Assembly (NCBI RefSeq): GCF_036898095.1
Contig: NC_090744.1
Span: 12,956,143 to 13,020,142 of the forward strand
Direction of reading: 5' to 3'
Length of the DNA stretch: 64,000 nt
Source: Palaemon carinicauda
Lineage: Eukaryota; Arthropoda; Malacostraca; Decapoda; Palaemonidae
Position 1 is the stretch's first letter, and each line of letters begins with the position of its first letter. Below the pieces are notes generated by a model. That model searched no databases and was not told the origin of the DNA. It was given only the letters and a program-made list of their open reading frames with translations. Shown piece by piece: positions 1 to 10,342 of the stretch. The position numbers and the translations under genes are program-made.

Positions 1-32
1 GCAACTATGTACTCAAATGAATGCTGATGATC

Positions 33-1072
33 CTATAAAGGAGCTACGGCAGCTACCACAGAGCCTATCGAGAATGTGTCTAGGGACCTGTGGGTCACAT
101 CTTGCAGATAATGGGCAGTGAAAGTAGTTTGTCTATTCCAAACCCATGCTTGTAGAACCTGCATCACAGAAGGGTTCTTTTCAAACACTAGGGACATGCT
201 GATGCCCCTGACATCATGAGCTCTAGATAGAGGAATAATGGCTAGGTCAATGACTTGCCAAATCGAAGAGGAAACGGTGTTCATTGTCACCATTCTCTTG
301 AACTTGGCCGAGCTATTAAACAGGTGTCTGACCTGTGGACAAGCTCCTCCAGTTCGTTTGAGGTAATGCTAAGCTTAGAGCCTTTACAGGACACAACAGC
401 AATTGTGACGGTCATTAGCTACTTCTTGAAGACTTGAAATCTGGAAAGAATTTAACCTAGGTTTGACATCAACAGATTTTAAGTCCTCGACACGAACTCA
501 TAGATGAAACTGAACGTCTCCTGTCCCCGTTCCCTTAAATAGGCGACGTCTTATGAGAAACCATGCAATTCGTTTATCCTCTTGGCTTAGGCTAAGGCGA
601 GAAGGAAGACCATTTTCGAGGTGAAGTCACGGTCTGAAGCCTGACGTAAAGACTCATTTGGTACGCCTATCAGGGGATGAAGGAATTTCACCCCGTTCCA
701 GAGGTCTCACTTCCAATTGAGGACAAACTTGTTCGAAACTCCATCTAAAACGAAATCTAGACCATTCAGTCTAAAGACCTGATTCAAGGTTGAGTGGTAG
801 CTTTTCACTGGTGACACAGAGCAGAGTTTTTTCTCTTGAAGGTACAGTAAATACTCAACTATTACGGGTAGAGTGGCACTGAGTGGAGAGATACCCCATC
901 TACAACACCAACCATAGAAGATCGCCCACTTAGCATGGTAGACCGAGATCGAGAACTTACTGAGATATCCATAAATCCGTTTCGCCACTGGTGTCGAAAA
1001 GCCTCTCTCCGAGAGGATATGCTGGATAACCTTCAGGCATGACGACATAAGGATCTCGGAATCTGATTTCAA
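33..1072 (-). pseudogene. DIRS tyrosine recombinase, broken
   Basis: Remnant of a DIRS-type tyrosine recombinase, which integrates the circular DNA intermediate. The N-terminal part (about 707-1072) has the SAM-like/core-binding pattern, including YLLYLQEKKLCSVSPVKSYHS, slightly changed from family members here. The C-terminal part (about 33-293) keeps RAHDVRG, the H-x-x-R box, and FTAHYLQDV with the tyrosine nucleophile. The middle (about 300-700) is frame-shifted, with a decayed KR-x-x-E-like region near 560-600. Element 4 carries the closest recombinase relative in this window. Confidence 0.8.
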
Positions 1073-1363
1073 ATCTGGGCATGAGGTCAGGTATAAGAGG
1101 AGGATCCCCCAGCACTTCTGTCAGAAGCAGAAGAAGGTCCTGAAACCATTCGGCATGGCGCCACATCGGCGCTATTAATGTCATAGAAAGGTTACTTGAA
1201 AATCTCACCCTGTTGAGGATTCTTCTAGGTATGAAGCATGGGGGAATGCATAATCATCTAGGTGATCCCACAGATGTTGAAAGGCATCTTGAAAGACCGC
1301 CTGCGGATCCGGTACTGGAGAGCAGTAAACCGGGAGCTTCCGGTTCAGGGACGCTGCTAACAG
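1005..1363 (-). pseudogene. DIRS RT/RNase H protein, C-terminal remnant
   Basis: Encodes pieces of the conserved post-RNase H segment of DIRS pol proteins. It contains a 'LPVYCSPVPDPQA..DAF' block followed by 'WDHLDDYAFPH', then 'LIAPMWRHAEWF'. The same blocks occur in element 2 as 'LPNYCSPIPDPAAVHIDAF' and 'LVAPLWPAREWF'. A frameshift separates the two halves. RT and the RNase H catalytic core are absent on this side of the gypsy insertion; part of the core lies in fragment B. Confidence 0.75.
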
Positions 1364-1594
1364 GTTGTTGCTCGTTAAGCAGTTTAGCATCCTTTACTAC
1401 CTAACTATTTATTTATGTAAATAGCTGTTATGATAATTATCTTACATAAAGTTAAACCTTACTGTTAAACCTAAGGGCAGTATTCCTTTGGAATTTGTAG
1501 CATTAGCTTATGTTCATGGCTCAACTGTATATTTGACTTATACTAATAAAGTCTTGGATTATTGTGAAGAAGGTTTACTCTCCAACGTATCACA
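1364..1594 (+). repeat. 5' LTR of the Mag-like gypsy element
   Basis: Matches the 3' LTR along its length and ends in CA. The first nine bases of the 3' LTR (TGTAACGAG) are missing here: DIRS sequence runs directly into GTTGTTGCTCG. A roughly 10 bp length difference lies in the middle. The element's 5' end was therefore trimmed or reached through recombination rather than clean integration. Confidence 0.82.
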
Positions 1595-1610
1595 TAGTGA
1601 CAGCGGTATT

Positions 1611-1922
1611 TTAACCCTTTTACCCCCAGGGTATTTGGAAATTTCCAACCTTTAACACCCATGGGGTTATTTTTTTCCCAGCACATTTTGCAGTATATTT
1701 TTTTTTTAGATAGTTCTAACAGCCTTAATTTTTGTCATAAAGAGGTCAGGTTGGTCTCATTCTCTTGGAAAATGCCTGAATTTTCTCAAAAAATTAAAAA
1801 AAATATGAAAAAAATATTTTTTATAGCATTTTTTTGCAAGGACGTACCGGTACGTCCAAGGGGGGTAAAGGAATGAGTTTTGCGAAACGTACCAGTACGT
1901 CCTTTGGGGGTAAAAGGGTTAA
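1611..1922 (+). mobile_element. piggyBac-like MITE, long subfamily, copy 1
   Basis: Flanked by TTAA on both sides, with terminal inverted repeats CCCTTTTACCCCC and GGGGGTAAAAGGG. Non-coding interior with poly-T/A tracts and the perfect palindrome GGACGTACCGGTACGTCC at 1840-1857, then a second near-palindrome ACGTACCAGTACGT. It lies in the gypsy leader between LTR and gag. TTAA targets and CCC-starting ends are hallmarks of piggyBac transposons, so this is probably a non-autonomous derivative. Confidence 0.82.
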
Positions 1923-1949
1923 TGGACCCATACGTGCAGAAATACCAGG

Positions 1950-2815
1950 ATGTCTTCGTTTCACAGCCTTCCTCTACCCGCCAGTTTCAATGTGGATGAT
2001 AGGAATGCAGCAGAAAGGTGGAGGGAATGGCGAGAAAGGTGGAAGTGCTATTCTGTCACAACAGAGTTAAGTAAAAAGACTCCCGAAGTGCAAGTCTCTG
2101 TGTTAAAGTTATTGGGTCTGAGGCTCATAAAGTTTTCAGCACATTTCAACTTTCTGATGAAGATCAGAAAGATCAGAATGCAGTGCTGGCAGCATTTGAA
2201 AGATTTTTTCACCCAAGCAAAAACACTGCATTTGAACATTACTGTTTCTATATTTGGGCACATATGGAAGGAGAATCTTTTGATCAGTATGTAACAGCTC
2301 TGCGTCATATAGCGCTGGATTGTGATTTTGCGAATATAACACAAGAAGAAATATTGAGAGACAGGATTATGTTTGGCATTTCGGATGATAAGGTCAGAGA
2401 TCGTCTTCTTCGGGAATCTAACTTTGGAGAGAACCTTAGAGATTTGTGGAGTTAGCGAGGTATCTATAGCACAGCAAGAGGAGATCAACAGAGTATTAGA
2501 AAGCAAGTTTATTACTGTGTCTGCAAAGCTGAAGGATCCAGTTGGAAGAATGAAGCCAGTGACGGATGTTCATCGCAAATTGGAAGAAACGGACCGGATT
2601 ACTGATTGTAGGTTCTGTGGTAAAAGTCACAAGAAAGTAAAGGAAGTTTGTCCAGCTTGGGGTAAGCGGTGCATAAATGGCAAAGAAATTAACCACTTCA
2701 AGTTTAAATGTCCAGCATTAGTGGTGCAACAAAAGAATTTGAAATCGCTTAATAGCATGAGGGAGGCTGATTTGGAAGAAAACGACTCGTCATGTATATT
2801 CACAGTGAAAATGGT
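1950..2815 (+). pseudogene. gypsy gag (capsid/nucleocapsid), frameshifted
   Basis: Mag-type Gag, the structural protein packaging element RNA. The start ATG is followed by MSSFHSLPLPASFNVDD and a capsid region that shifts frame near 2110-2180. It continues as FERFFHPSKNTAFEHY and QYVTALRHIALDCDF, and shifts again near 2400 to reach LERTLEICGVSEVSIAQQ. A C-x2-C-x3-H zinc-knuckle-like block (CRFCGKSHKK) follows; the next expected knuckle has lost a cysteine (CINGKEINHFKFKC). Two shifts and the lost knuckle make it non-functional. Confidence 0.8.
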
Positions 2816-2829
2816 AGCTAGTATCAAGA

Positions 2830-3068
2830 TGACTGAGGAACAAACTGTTACACCTAAAGTTAGTCCACTGCGCTACATAAGATTCCAGATAGACAGCAGA
2901 GCAGATTGTAATGTGCTGCCACTCCATGTGTACCAAGCTGCTACTGGTGACTCAGAGTTGAAGGGGGGAAGGGCCGTCATCAACCACATTGTATGTTTAT
3001 GGGCAAAAATGCATTCGTTCCTTTGGCAGTATGTGTATTCGTGTTTGGCTGGGAGTTCGTACCATTAA
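2830..3068 (+). pseudogene. gypsy aspartic protease, mutated active site
   Basis: Retropepsin-like domain in the same frame as the end of gag. The active-site segment reads QIDSRADCNVLP, where the family has a D-S/T-G-A tetrad, so the essential glycine is replaced by arginine. The frame stops at the end of this block and pol resumes in another frame. Identification rests on position between the zinc knuckle and RT plus the surrounding 'RFQID....NVLPLHVY' pattern. Confidence 0.72.
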
Positions 3069-3082
3069 TTTGAGGTGAGTTA

Positions 3083-3982
3083 TTGCAGGGTCAGCGATTT
3101 CATTCAATTTTGGGTTATCAAGCATGTGTGGCGCTTAATATTCTGGAAATAAAGGATAATGACCAGATTAATCCCATATGTGACAACGCCTTGCACGTCA
3201 GTTCAACTTGCTCTTCTTCTACTACAAAGGAACCTCTGATTGAACGGCATCCACAAGTTTTCAGAGGTGTTGCTGGTAAGCTTGATTACAGTTATAAAAT
3301 CAGAGTTAATCAGTTTGTTAACTCAGTACAGCATGCTCCTAGAAGGGTACCTGCGGCAGTACTTTCCGTCCTGCAAAAGGAACTAGATAAGCTTGAAAAT
3401 GAAAACATAATTGCTGAGGTACAGCAACCAACAGAGTGGGTCTCTTCTTTATTAATAATAGCTAAAAAAAATAAAGAAATACGAATTTGCATTGATCCAA
3501 GGGATCTAAATAAGGCAGTGCTTCGTGAGCACCATCAATTACCAACACTGGAAGACATTGCCTCTCGTCTTGCAGGAGCTCGTGTGTTCACAGTCTTGGA
3601 TGTGAAACACGGGTTTTGGCATGTGCCTTTGGAGGAGGAGAGCTCGTACTTAACAACTTTTAATACTCCATTTGGACGTTACCGCTGGCTGAGAATGCCA
3701 TTTGGAATAAGCTCAGCACCGGAAGTTTTTCAGCGTTGTATGCATCAGCTGATTGAGGGACTTGAGGAAATTGAGGTAATTGCAGACGACTTTTTGGCGT
3801 ATGGAAAAGGAGCTACTGACATAGAGGCTACAAATGATCATGATAGAAATCTTCAGTCCTTTATCAGGCGCTGTGAAGAGCGAAACGTGGTACTGGGAAC
3901 TGATAAACTCCAATTGAGACAAACGGGAGTTTCATTTATGGGTCATGTAGCAAGAGACAAAAGGATTAAAACCAGGACCTGA
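3083..3982 (+). pseudogene. gypsy reverse transcriptase domain
   Basis: Reverse transcriptase of the Ty3/gypsy type. Visible motifs include PTEWVSSLLIIAKKN, RICIDPRDLNKAV, VFTVLDVKHGFWHVPL (motif A with catalytic Asp), LRMPFGISSAPEVFQR, and VIADDFLAYG (motif C, ADD form). The frame ends just after the thumb, at GHVARDKRIK. The next 20 codons of the conserved sequence lie in the adjacent frame, indicating a one-base frameshift near 3975. Confidence 0.9.
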
Positions 3983-3986
3983 GAAA

Positions 3987-5456
3987 GTGAAAGCTTTAGT
4001 GGAGATGCCAGCACCTAAAGATGTTGCAGGGGTACAAAGGTTTCTTGGAATGGTGCAGTACCTAGCTAAAATTCTGCCAAAATTAGCTGAACTGACCACT
4101 CCTCTGAGGGATCTTTTACACAAGAACCCTGAATTTGTGTGGAAGGATGTTCAAGAAAAAGCTTTCAAAGCTGTTGAAGAGGCAGCCAGTAAAACACTTG
4201 TTCTACATTATTATAGTTTAATTTCAGAGGTTACTATTCAGTGTGATGCATCCCAGTATGGAATTGAAAAAGCCCTTTTGCAGAAAGGCCAGCCCGTGGC
4301 TTTTGCATCCAGAAGTTTGTCGGAGGCAGAGCAGCGTTATGCACAAATTGAAAAGGAATGTCTAGCTATTGTTTTTGCATGTGAGAGGTTTCCCCATTAT
4401 GTATATGGACGGGACAAGGTCACGGTGCATTCTGACCACCAACCACTGGAGTTAATTTTCAAGAAACCATTAGCAGCAGCCCCAGCTAGATTTCAGAGGA
4501 TGTTGCTACATCTGCAGTATTATGCTTTGGAGGTTAAGTATGTCAACGGAAAACACACGTACATTACTGACACATTAAGCCGTGCGTTCTTGCCTAATTG
4601 CTCTGAAAATTCTATATTGGTAAATTACCTTGAAACTGTGAAAAATGAGGCTAAAACACTGATTGGAGATACCTTGATGATCACAGATGACAGATTGCAA
4701 GAGATAAAAGCTCACAGTGGAAGTGACAGTAATCTTCAAGCAGTTGCAAAAATGATCAGAGAAGGATGGCCAGATGCTAGAAATAAAGCTCCTGAGTGTG
4801 CTAGAGCTTTTTATAATTATAGAGATGAACTGCATACTGAAGATGGTTTAGTGTTCAAAGGAAACCGTTTAATTGTTCCTAAGAGTCTCAGGAAACAGAT
4901 GTTGGACATTGCACATCAAGGACACATTGGAGTGGAGGGTTGTCTAAGAAGGATGAGAGAAGCGCTGTTCTGGCCAGGAATGTCCTCGGATCTGAAAGCA
5001 TTGGTTCAACAGTGTGATGCTTGTTTGTCAATTAGAGACCCTCCTCCTAAAGAACCGATGAAAAGTCATGAGTTTGCCCTTCGTCCATGGTCAAAAGAAG
5101 GAGCTGATCTATGTCATATTGATAATCGGATACTCCTTATAGTAGCTGATTATTCTAGCAGTTTTCTTGAAGTATCAAGAGTAAATAATACGACATCGAC
5201 TGCCATCGTTAGAGAACTACAAATTATATTTTCTCGTCATGGAATACCGGACCAGTTAGTAACGGATAATGGGCCACAGTTTATCACACCAGAATTCCGT
5301 TCTTTTGCAAAGACATGGTCTTTCGAACACATTACTTCTAGTCCCAGGTATGCACAATCAAATGGAAAGGCTGAGAATGCCGTGAAAATAGTAAAGGAAA
5401 TGTTCAAAAAGTGTAAACTGACTGGAGAATCGGAGTTTTTGGCTTTACTTAATTGA
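3987..5456 (+). pseudogene. gypsy RNase H and integrase, same frame
   Basis: Starts with the RT connection (EMPAPKDVAGVQRFLGMVQY), then RNase H with CDASQYG, IEKECLAIVFACERF and VHSDHQPLEL, so the D, E and D residues are present. The integrase follows: an H-x3-H...C-x2-C zinc finger (HQGHIGV...CDACL), then the DDE core with VADYSSSFLEV, VTDNGPQFITPEF and NGKAENAVK. A stop interrupts the core's C-terminal end. Homologous coding continues for some 60 codons after the stop (SPAQRLMGRR). Confidence 0.88.
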
Positions 5457-5641
5457 AATAACACGGCAACAGAAGGTATGTTGACTAGCCCAGCCCAAAG
5501 ACTTATGGGTAGACGTTATAAAACTATCATGCCCTGCATGTCATCATTACTAAAGCCTAGATATCCTACACAGCAAGATTCTTCAGTTATCTTGGAAAAA
5601 AAGGACAAGCAGGCCCATTCTATAACAGAGGGACACGTGCA

Positions 5642-6079
5642 TTGAAGCCTATACCCGCAGGAGAGGTGGTACGCCTCAGACTGCCAGGTAGTAAGATATG
5701 GACACCTGCGCTTTGCATGGGAGACGTCGCTCCTAGATCTTACAAAGTCAAAGTGGGAAATAGAGAGTATAGAAGAAATCGATGGCAGTTATTGGCTACA
5801 GGAGAGAGATGTTCGGATGTGTTGGAGAACACTGGGGTTGATACTGACGAGCAATTGGACGATAATGATCTGGAACAGATCTTACAAGAGCAGAGTTTGA
5901 TACGGAGCTGTAGTCCACAACAGAAAGAAAAGAGTAAACCTCACCTGAGAAGCGAGGATACCTGTGAGCCGCTTGTCGTTAAAGAAGCCTATTTGGAGGA
6001 CGATGTTCTAATTACATCCGAGCCTGAAATCCAAAATAGACATTCAATATCAAGAGTAAACCTAAATGTTATGGCATAG
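5642..6079 (+). pseudogene. gypsy integrase C-terminal domain remnant
   Basis: 145-codon open stretch just after a frame change from the upstream integrase. The start, EVVRLRLPGSKIWTPALCMG...YKVKVGNREYRRNRWQLL, matches the small beta-barrel-like C-terminal region of Mag-type integrases, which binds DNA. The acidic tail shows no recognisable domain. It ends shortly before the second internal MITE. Confidence 0.65.
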
Positions 6080-6103
6080 ATGATTATTGATAGTACATAT
6101 GTA

Positions 6104-6413
6104 TTAACCCTTTTACCCCCGGGCTCTTTGGAAATTTCCAACCCTTAACCTCCAGGGGGTTATTTTTTCCCAGCACATTTTGCAGTATATTTTTTTCAAA
6201 TTGCTCTAACAGCCTTAATTTTTGTCATAGAGAGGTCAGGTTGGTCTCATTCTCTTGGAAAATGCCTGAATTTTTCCAAAAAATTATCAAAAATAGGAAA
6301 AAAAAATTTCTTATAGCATTTTTTTTGCAAGGACGTACCGGTACGTCCATGGGGGTAAAGGGGTGGGTTTTGTGAAACGTACCAGTACGTCCTTTTGGGG
6401 GTAAAAGGGTTAG
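6104..6413 (+). mobile_element. piggyBac-like MITE, long subfamily, copy 2
   Basis: Same terminal repeats and internal palindrome as copy 1 (GGACGTACCGGTACGTCC, then ACGTACCAGTACGT). TTAA is intact on the left; the right side reads TTAG, one substitution. It sits between the integrase tail and the 3' LTR. With copy 1 in the leader, the gypsy element carries one MITE in each untranslated edge, in the same orientation. Confidence 0.8.
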
Positions 6414-6510
6414 TTTATTTGTATATTAATGACTGTTTTCAGCATTGGTATTTATATGTAGTTATTTTATTGATTATAAAACTAATTTACTGTACATGCA
6501 AACTACTTTT

Positions 6511-6524
6511 GGAAGAAGGGGTGA
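6511..6524 (+). other. gypsy polypurine tract
   Basis: GGAAGAAGGGGTGA immediately precedes the TGTAACGAG start of the 3' LTR. The purine-rich run in this position primes plus-strand DNA synthesis in LTR retrotransposons, and it fixes the true left end of the LTR. Confidence 0.7.
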
Positions 6525-6750
6525 TGTAACGAGTTGTTGCTCGTTAAGTAGTTTAGCATCCTTTACTACCTAACTATTTATTTATGTAAATAGCTGTTAT
6601 AATGATTATCTTATATAATGTTATACCTAAGGGCAGTATTCCTTTGGAGTTGGTAGCATTAGCTTACGTTCATGGCTCAACTGTATATTTGACTTATACT
6701 AATACAGTCTTGGATTATTATGAAGAAGGTTTACTCTCCAACCTATCACA
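6525..6750 (+). repeat. 3' LTR of the Mag-like gypsy element
   Basis: Begins TGTAACGAG and ends CTATCACA, giving the canonical TG...CA. It matches the 5' LTR except for scattered substitutions and one indel. It is followed at once by GTCAAGTATAAG, which is DIRS sequence already present about 280 bp upstream of the 5' LTR. Confidence 0.85.
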
Positions 6751-7800
6751 GTCAAGTATAAGAAGGAGCTCCCCCGCCACTTCTGTCAGAAGCAGAAGGA
6801 GGTCCCGAAACCATTCTGCATGGAGCCACATCGGCGCTATTAATGTCATAGATAGGTTACTTGAAAATCTCATCCTGTTGAGGATTCTCCTAAATATGAA
6901 GTGTGGGGGAACGCATAATCATCTAGGTGATCCCACAGATGTTGAAAGGCATCTTGAAAGACCGCCTGCGGATTCGGTACTGGAGAGCAGTAAACCGGGA
7001 GATTCCGGTTCTAGGACGCTGCTAACAGGTTTATTGTCAGCAAACCCCACAAAGTCAAGACTTTTTTCACTATCCGATGGAAGCTACAATCTGAGCCTGT
7101 CTACTCAGCTTGCCTGCCACGACATTAAACTTGGCTGACAGGGGATATTGAGCTGTCTTCTGTTCATCGCAATACTTCTAAAGTCAGCTGGCAAAGTTAA
7201 CATGAAATAGTACCTCCTTGTTTGTTTAGATATGCCACTATGGCAGTGTTATCACTCATCAACACTACCGAGTGGCTTGAAAGGAGCTGCTAGAAATTTT
7301 GAAGGACAAGGAAGGTTGTCCTCAACTCCATGAGCTTTATGTAGCATTTATGTGGGCTAACTCGGACTATAGTTCAGAGACCACATGGTGCAATAAGAGT
7401 GTATCACACCCCTCTCTTGATTCTCCCATGAGGAGCATCAATTCGGGCGGAAGAGGAAGAAGATCTACATCACTGAAAAGCTTCGTGTCTGAGACCCACC
7501 AACTCGATTCTTCCTTTTGCTCTGGGATCCCTGTTTTGAAACCATAAAGTCTTCAGTTGCCACTGAAGTGACCACATATAAAGACAACTGTCGCGGACCA
7601 AGTGTTCTAACAAAGCCAGTGTTCCAGCCGCTGTTGCCACAGGTGAGTTTATGGTGAAGGACAAGCCAGAAAATTGCGTGCCCCTTCCTTGAGTCTTTCC
7701 CAACATTCTGAGCAATGGGGGCATGTAGGAGTGTCCTCCTAGGACATCAATGTGCCTGGGCAAATGTGAAAGCTGCACCTGAAAAGACAAACTGGAAAGA
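6751..7800 (-). mobile_element. DIRS-like retrotransposon fragment B (RNase H region)
   Basis: Minus-strand DIRS remnant. The first 280 bp repeat the last 280 bp of fragment A; beyond that it runs further upstream into the pol gene. Near 7190-7260 the RNase H motif LMSDNTAIVAYLNKQGGT is readable. Near 7530-7600 is YMWSLQWQLKTLW, the conserved RT/RNase H linker (HLRPLQFHL in element 2). Many stops and frameshifts. Together A and B would tile one DIRS pol/YR region split by the gypsy element. Confidence 0.8.
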
Positions 7801-8919
7801 TTTTAACGTTTAGCTAAAGTCAGTTTACGTGGAAGAAGGAATCTATCTTCGACCACGGCTGGGATCAAAGTAAGAAATGTATGAATGAGCAAGGAGACGG
7901 TGCTTCTCCCCGCTACCATTGGTTAACAAACGGGCGGTCGCTTACCCCTTGTTAAGAGTTTTTATAGCTGTATGTCAGCTAGTTTTGTAGGAACAAATCA
8001 CCTGCAAATATTCGCTCAGGAATGTCAAATATCAAAACAAAATACTTGTAAAGACATCAAATAATTGGCCTAACGATGCATTACAAAATCTTTAAATTCA
8101 AGATAAAAAACTTATCCCATAAGCAATGACACCCTTAAGGGGTCTCCCTTTGAAACAATAAAATACCAGACTTATGTCAAAAGAACTTTTACAAAGTTAT
8201 TTAAATATTAAGAAGTTCTCTTTAACAATAATTACATCATATTCAGTATGAAATTATACAACCTTTTCAACCTACACAAAATATATACTAAATAAACTAA
8301 ATTGTAATATACTGCAGGAGTGGCCGAGGTCATAAATTTATCAAAATGTCTGATAATCATCTCTACATTAAATCAAAATCTACAATTTTGAATTAAAGTG
8401 CATGTGAACATTAATAATAAACCTTCAATTCGATAAATTGATTGAACCTGTTCTTATCATAGGCACATACAAAGGAACATTATATAATCAATCATAAAAC
8501 CAAGATCTAAGTAACTCTCTTAAATGGAAAATTCTGTTATGTTTCATGAACACAAACTTTATCAAACATGTGATGGAAATTGTTCCATCTCAAATAATAA
8601 AGGCCTATGCTTCAACATTTTGCATTTTGAATAAAGGCCATTTCACACTATAGAAAAACAGAGAACTCTGAGCAAGAGGCAACATGTGACATTCAATTAA
8701 GATTACTGTACATTTTTTTAAAACAAACCTGATTCTTTTTATATTTCTAATAGGCTTAATGACCCCTATACTTCTTTGCACTACTCTGAGTATCATTCTT
8801 TCTCAGGGTTCTCTTGCTTGAGAGTACATTTGGGCACACTATTCTATCTTATTTCTCTTCCTCTTGTTTTGTTAAAGCTTTTATAGTTATATAGGAAATA
8901 TTTATAATAATGTTGTTAC
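7801..8919. other. AT-rich stretch without recognised features
   Basis: No open frame of note, no repeat shared with the rest of the window, and no splice-flanked exon candidate was found. Composition matches the other AT-rich spacer DNA here. Confidence 0.5.
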
Positions 8920-9057
8920 AGTTCTTAAAATATTTCATTTTTCCTTGTTTTCTTTCCTCACTGGGCTATTTTCCCCGTTGGAGCCCCTGGGCTTATAGCA
9001 TACTGCTTTTTCAACTAGGGTAATAGTTTAGCAAGTAATAATAATAATAATAATAAT
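8920..9057 (+). repeat. LINE-like 3' tail ending in (TAA)n
   Basis: Conserved block with 'CCTCACTGGGCTATTTTCC', 'GGGCTTATAGCATACTGC' and 'TTTTTCAACTAGGGTAATAG', ending in a TAA microsatellite. The same block occurs inverted next to (TTA)n at 22609-22760 and, without a long microsatellite, at 24600-24755. A conserved tail joined to a simple repeat is typical of some LINE/SINE 3' ends; the exact family is not identified. Confidence 0.65.
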
Positions 9058-9693
9058 CAGAGGGAAATGAAAGAGGAACTTCCATATCGTACGGCAGGAT
9101 TTAAACCGACATGTGGAACTGGCTCGTAAGAAACAATTTTGCCTGGCTCATCCAAAAGAGGAACCACTTCTAAGATGGTTTAGATCTTTCGTCGTCTTGG
9201 ATCACCGATTAGGTTAGTCCATAAATAAACAACATATGGATGGGCTTAACCCATGAGGTCAAGCTATAGATTAGACCTCGACATGACAGAAAGAAGCCCT
9301 AAATATCATGTTGTTTACATTTGTTGACCCGTTAACCTTCCCACTATTGTAGGACCAATCAAAAGTTATCATAATACATTGCATAAGTATCATACAGCCA
9401 AGACAGTATGTGATGAGTGGCCACCGACATCTCCCTATATCTCTTTGACATTCAACAATAAACACGCTTGAAGCCAAAACACAAATAAAATCTTCTAAAA
9501 AGGTGAAAAGAGCGCCCGCAAAAATCAACCGCACTGTAGCCACCAGCTGCGTAAAAAGGAATAGCGAGGCGGGATCGTATAGGGGCACCTGAAGGTGATA
9601 GGATGTGTAACGGCTCCTTACTTATCCTACCCCTTAGACTGTACTTCGGCAAGAAAGGTACTGTACCGGAAAAGTTTACAGTACTCTGAATGT
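9058..9693. other. Spacer without recognised features
   Basis: Short overlapping open frames on the minus strand (9271-9906) lack recognisable motifs and overlap a foldback, so they were not called as genes. No repeats shared with the rest of the window were found. Confidence 0.45.
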
Positions 9694-9826
9694 AAGGAAT
9701 TGTGTGGCATTGGCAATTTGTGAGGTCAGATTAAAAACCAGAGAAAAAAAACATTGTATCATCAATGTAATAAAAAAAAACTCTGGAAAACTGTACTCAC
9801 AAATTTCCAATGCCACACAATTCCTT
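9694..9826. repeat. Foldback with 31-bp inverted arms
   Basis: Arms 9694-9724 and 9796-9826 are reverse complements over 31 bp with one mismatch (left arm starts AAGGAATTGTGTGG). The loop carries nested complements (CCAGAG/CTCTGG and ACATTG/CAATGT), so it can form one long hairpin. The loop motif 'GTCAGATTAAAAACCAGAG' has a relative at 19832-19905, suggesting a dispersed family. Confidence 0.7.
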
Positions 9827-9928
9827 AAATGAATCCCAAGTTTTATGGGCTGCCAGCCAAAGAGCCCCCACACACGGTGGGACAAACCTAACCGAAAACA
9901 TCCCAAGTTATTACTAAGTGCTTGATTG

Positions 9929-10175
9929 GTGAGATTTGTTGAAAAGGCTCTTGATCTTAATAATAAACCTGGGTTTGTATGTTACACTGTATAACTGTCA
10001 TCACTTTAGTTGATCAAAGAATCCGGCTGACCTAATAGCTAGAGGTTTACAAGCGGAAAATAAAACTTGTTGGAAATAACCTTTGGTTTGGTGGTACTAG
10101 TAATCTGTCGGATCCCACAACTCCGTTCAATGAATCCCCTTTGAAGATAATTTATCCTCTGGGTATAAAATACCT
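9929..10175 (+). pseudogene. BEL/Pao RNase H fragment
   Basis: Plus-strand remnant of a BEL/Pao pol gene. Translation gives VRFVEKALDLNNKPGFVCYT, then, after a one-base shift and a stop, SKNPADLIARGLQ. These align with VRFVERALDFKIKPGIVCWT and SNNPADLMTRGL of the better-preserved minus-strand copy near 55900-56150. NPADL-x-x-RG is a BEL/Pao RNase H-region signature. About 50 codons between the two blocks are deleted. Confidence 0.72.
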
Positions 10176-10342
10176 TAATAAAAGGATAAAAATTTCAAGC
10201 ATGAGATCCCTCTGTGATGCAGTTTTTAAAAGTTTAGTAAGTCCCCTTCAAAACCTCTAAAGATGAGGCTACATTCTCATGGAAAGTATCTCATTCAACA
10301 AGGAAGCACTCGGTTTAAAGATATGCAAATTCTATAACTCTA

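Larger units (their letters stand above)
1..1363 (-). mobile_element. DIRS-like retrotransposon fragment A (YR and RNase H tail)
   Basis: Minus-strand remnant of a DIRS retrotransposon. Read right to left it gives the tail of the RNase H-side protein, then the N-terminal and C-terminal parts of a tyrosine recombinase. The outer edge lies beyond the window start. The right edge is the junction with the Ty3/gypsy LTR. The last ~280 bp recur beyond the far end of that gypsy element in fragment B, about 7-8% diverged by eye. Frames are broken repeatedly, so the copy is dead. Confidence 0.85.
1364..6750 (+). mobile_element. Ty3/gypsy LTR retrotransposon, Mag-like, degenerate
   Basis: Has two LTRs, a polypurine tract, and gag-protease-RT-RNase H-integrase in the standard Ty3/gypsy order. 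The gag opening (DDRNAAERWREWRERW) and the zinc-knuckle region are of the type seen in Mag-like elements. Reading frames change at least five times and the protease signature is mutated, so it is inactive. The LTRs differ at roughly 5% of sites plus one indel by eye, indicating an old insertion. No short target-site duplication is visible. Confidence 0.88.

Noticed and set aside
9271..9906. Three minus-strand small proteins
   Set aside because: No motifs, overlapping frames, and one spans the foldback at 9694-9826.
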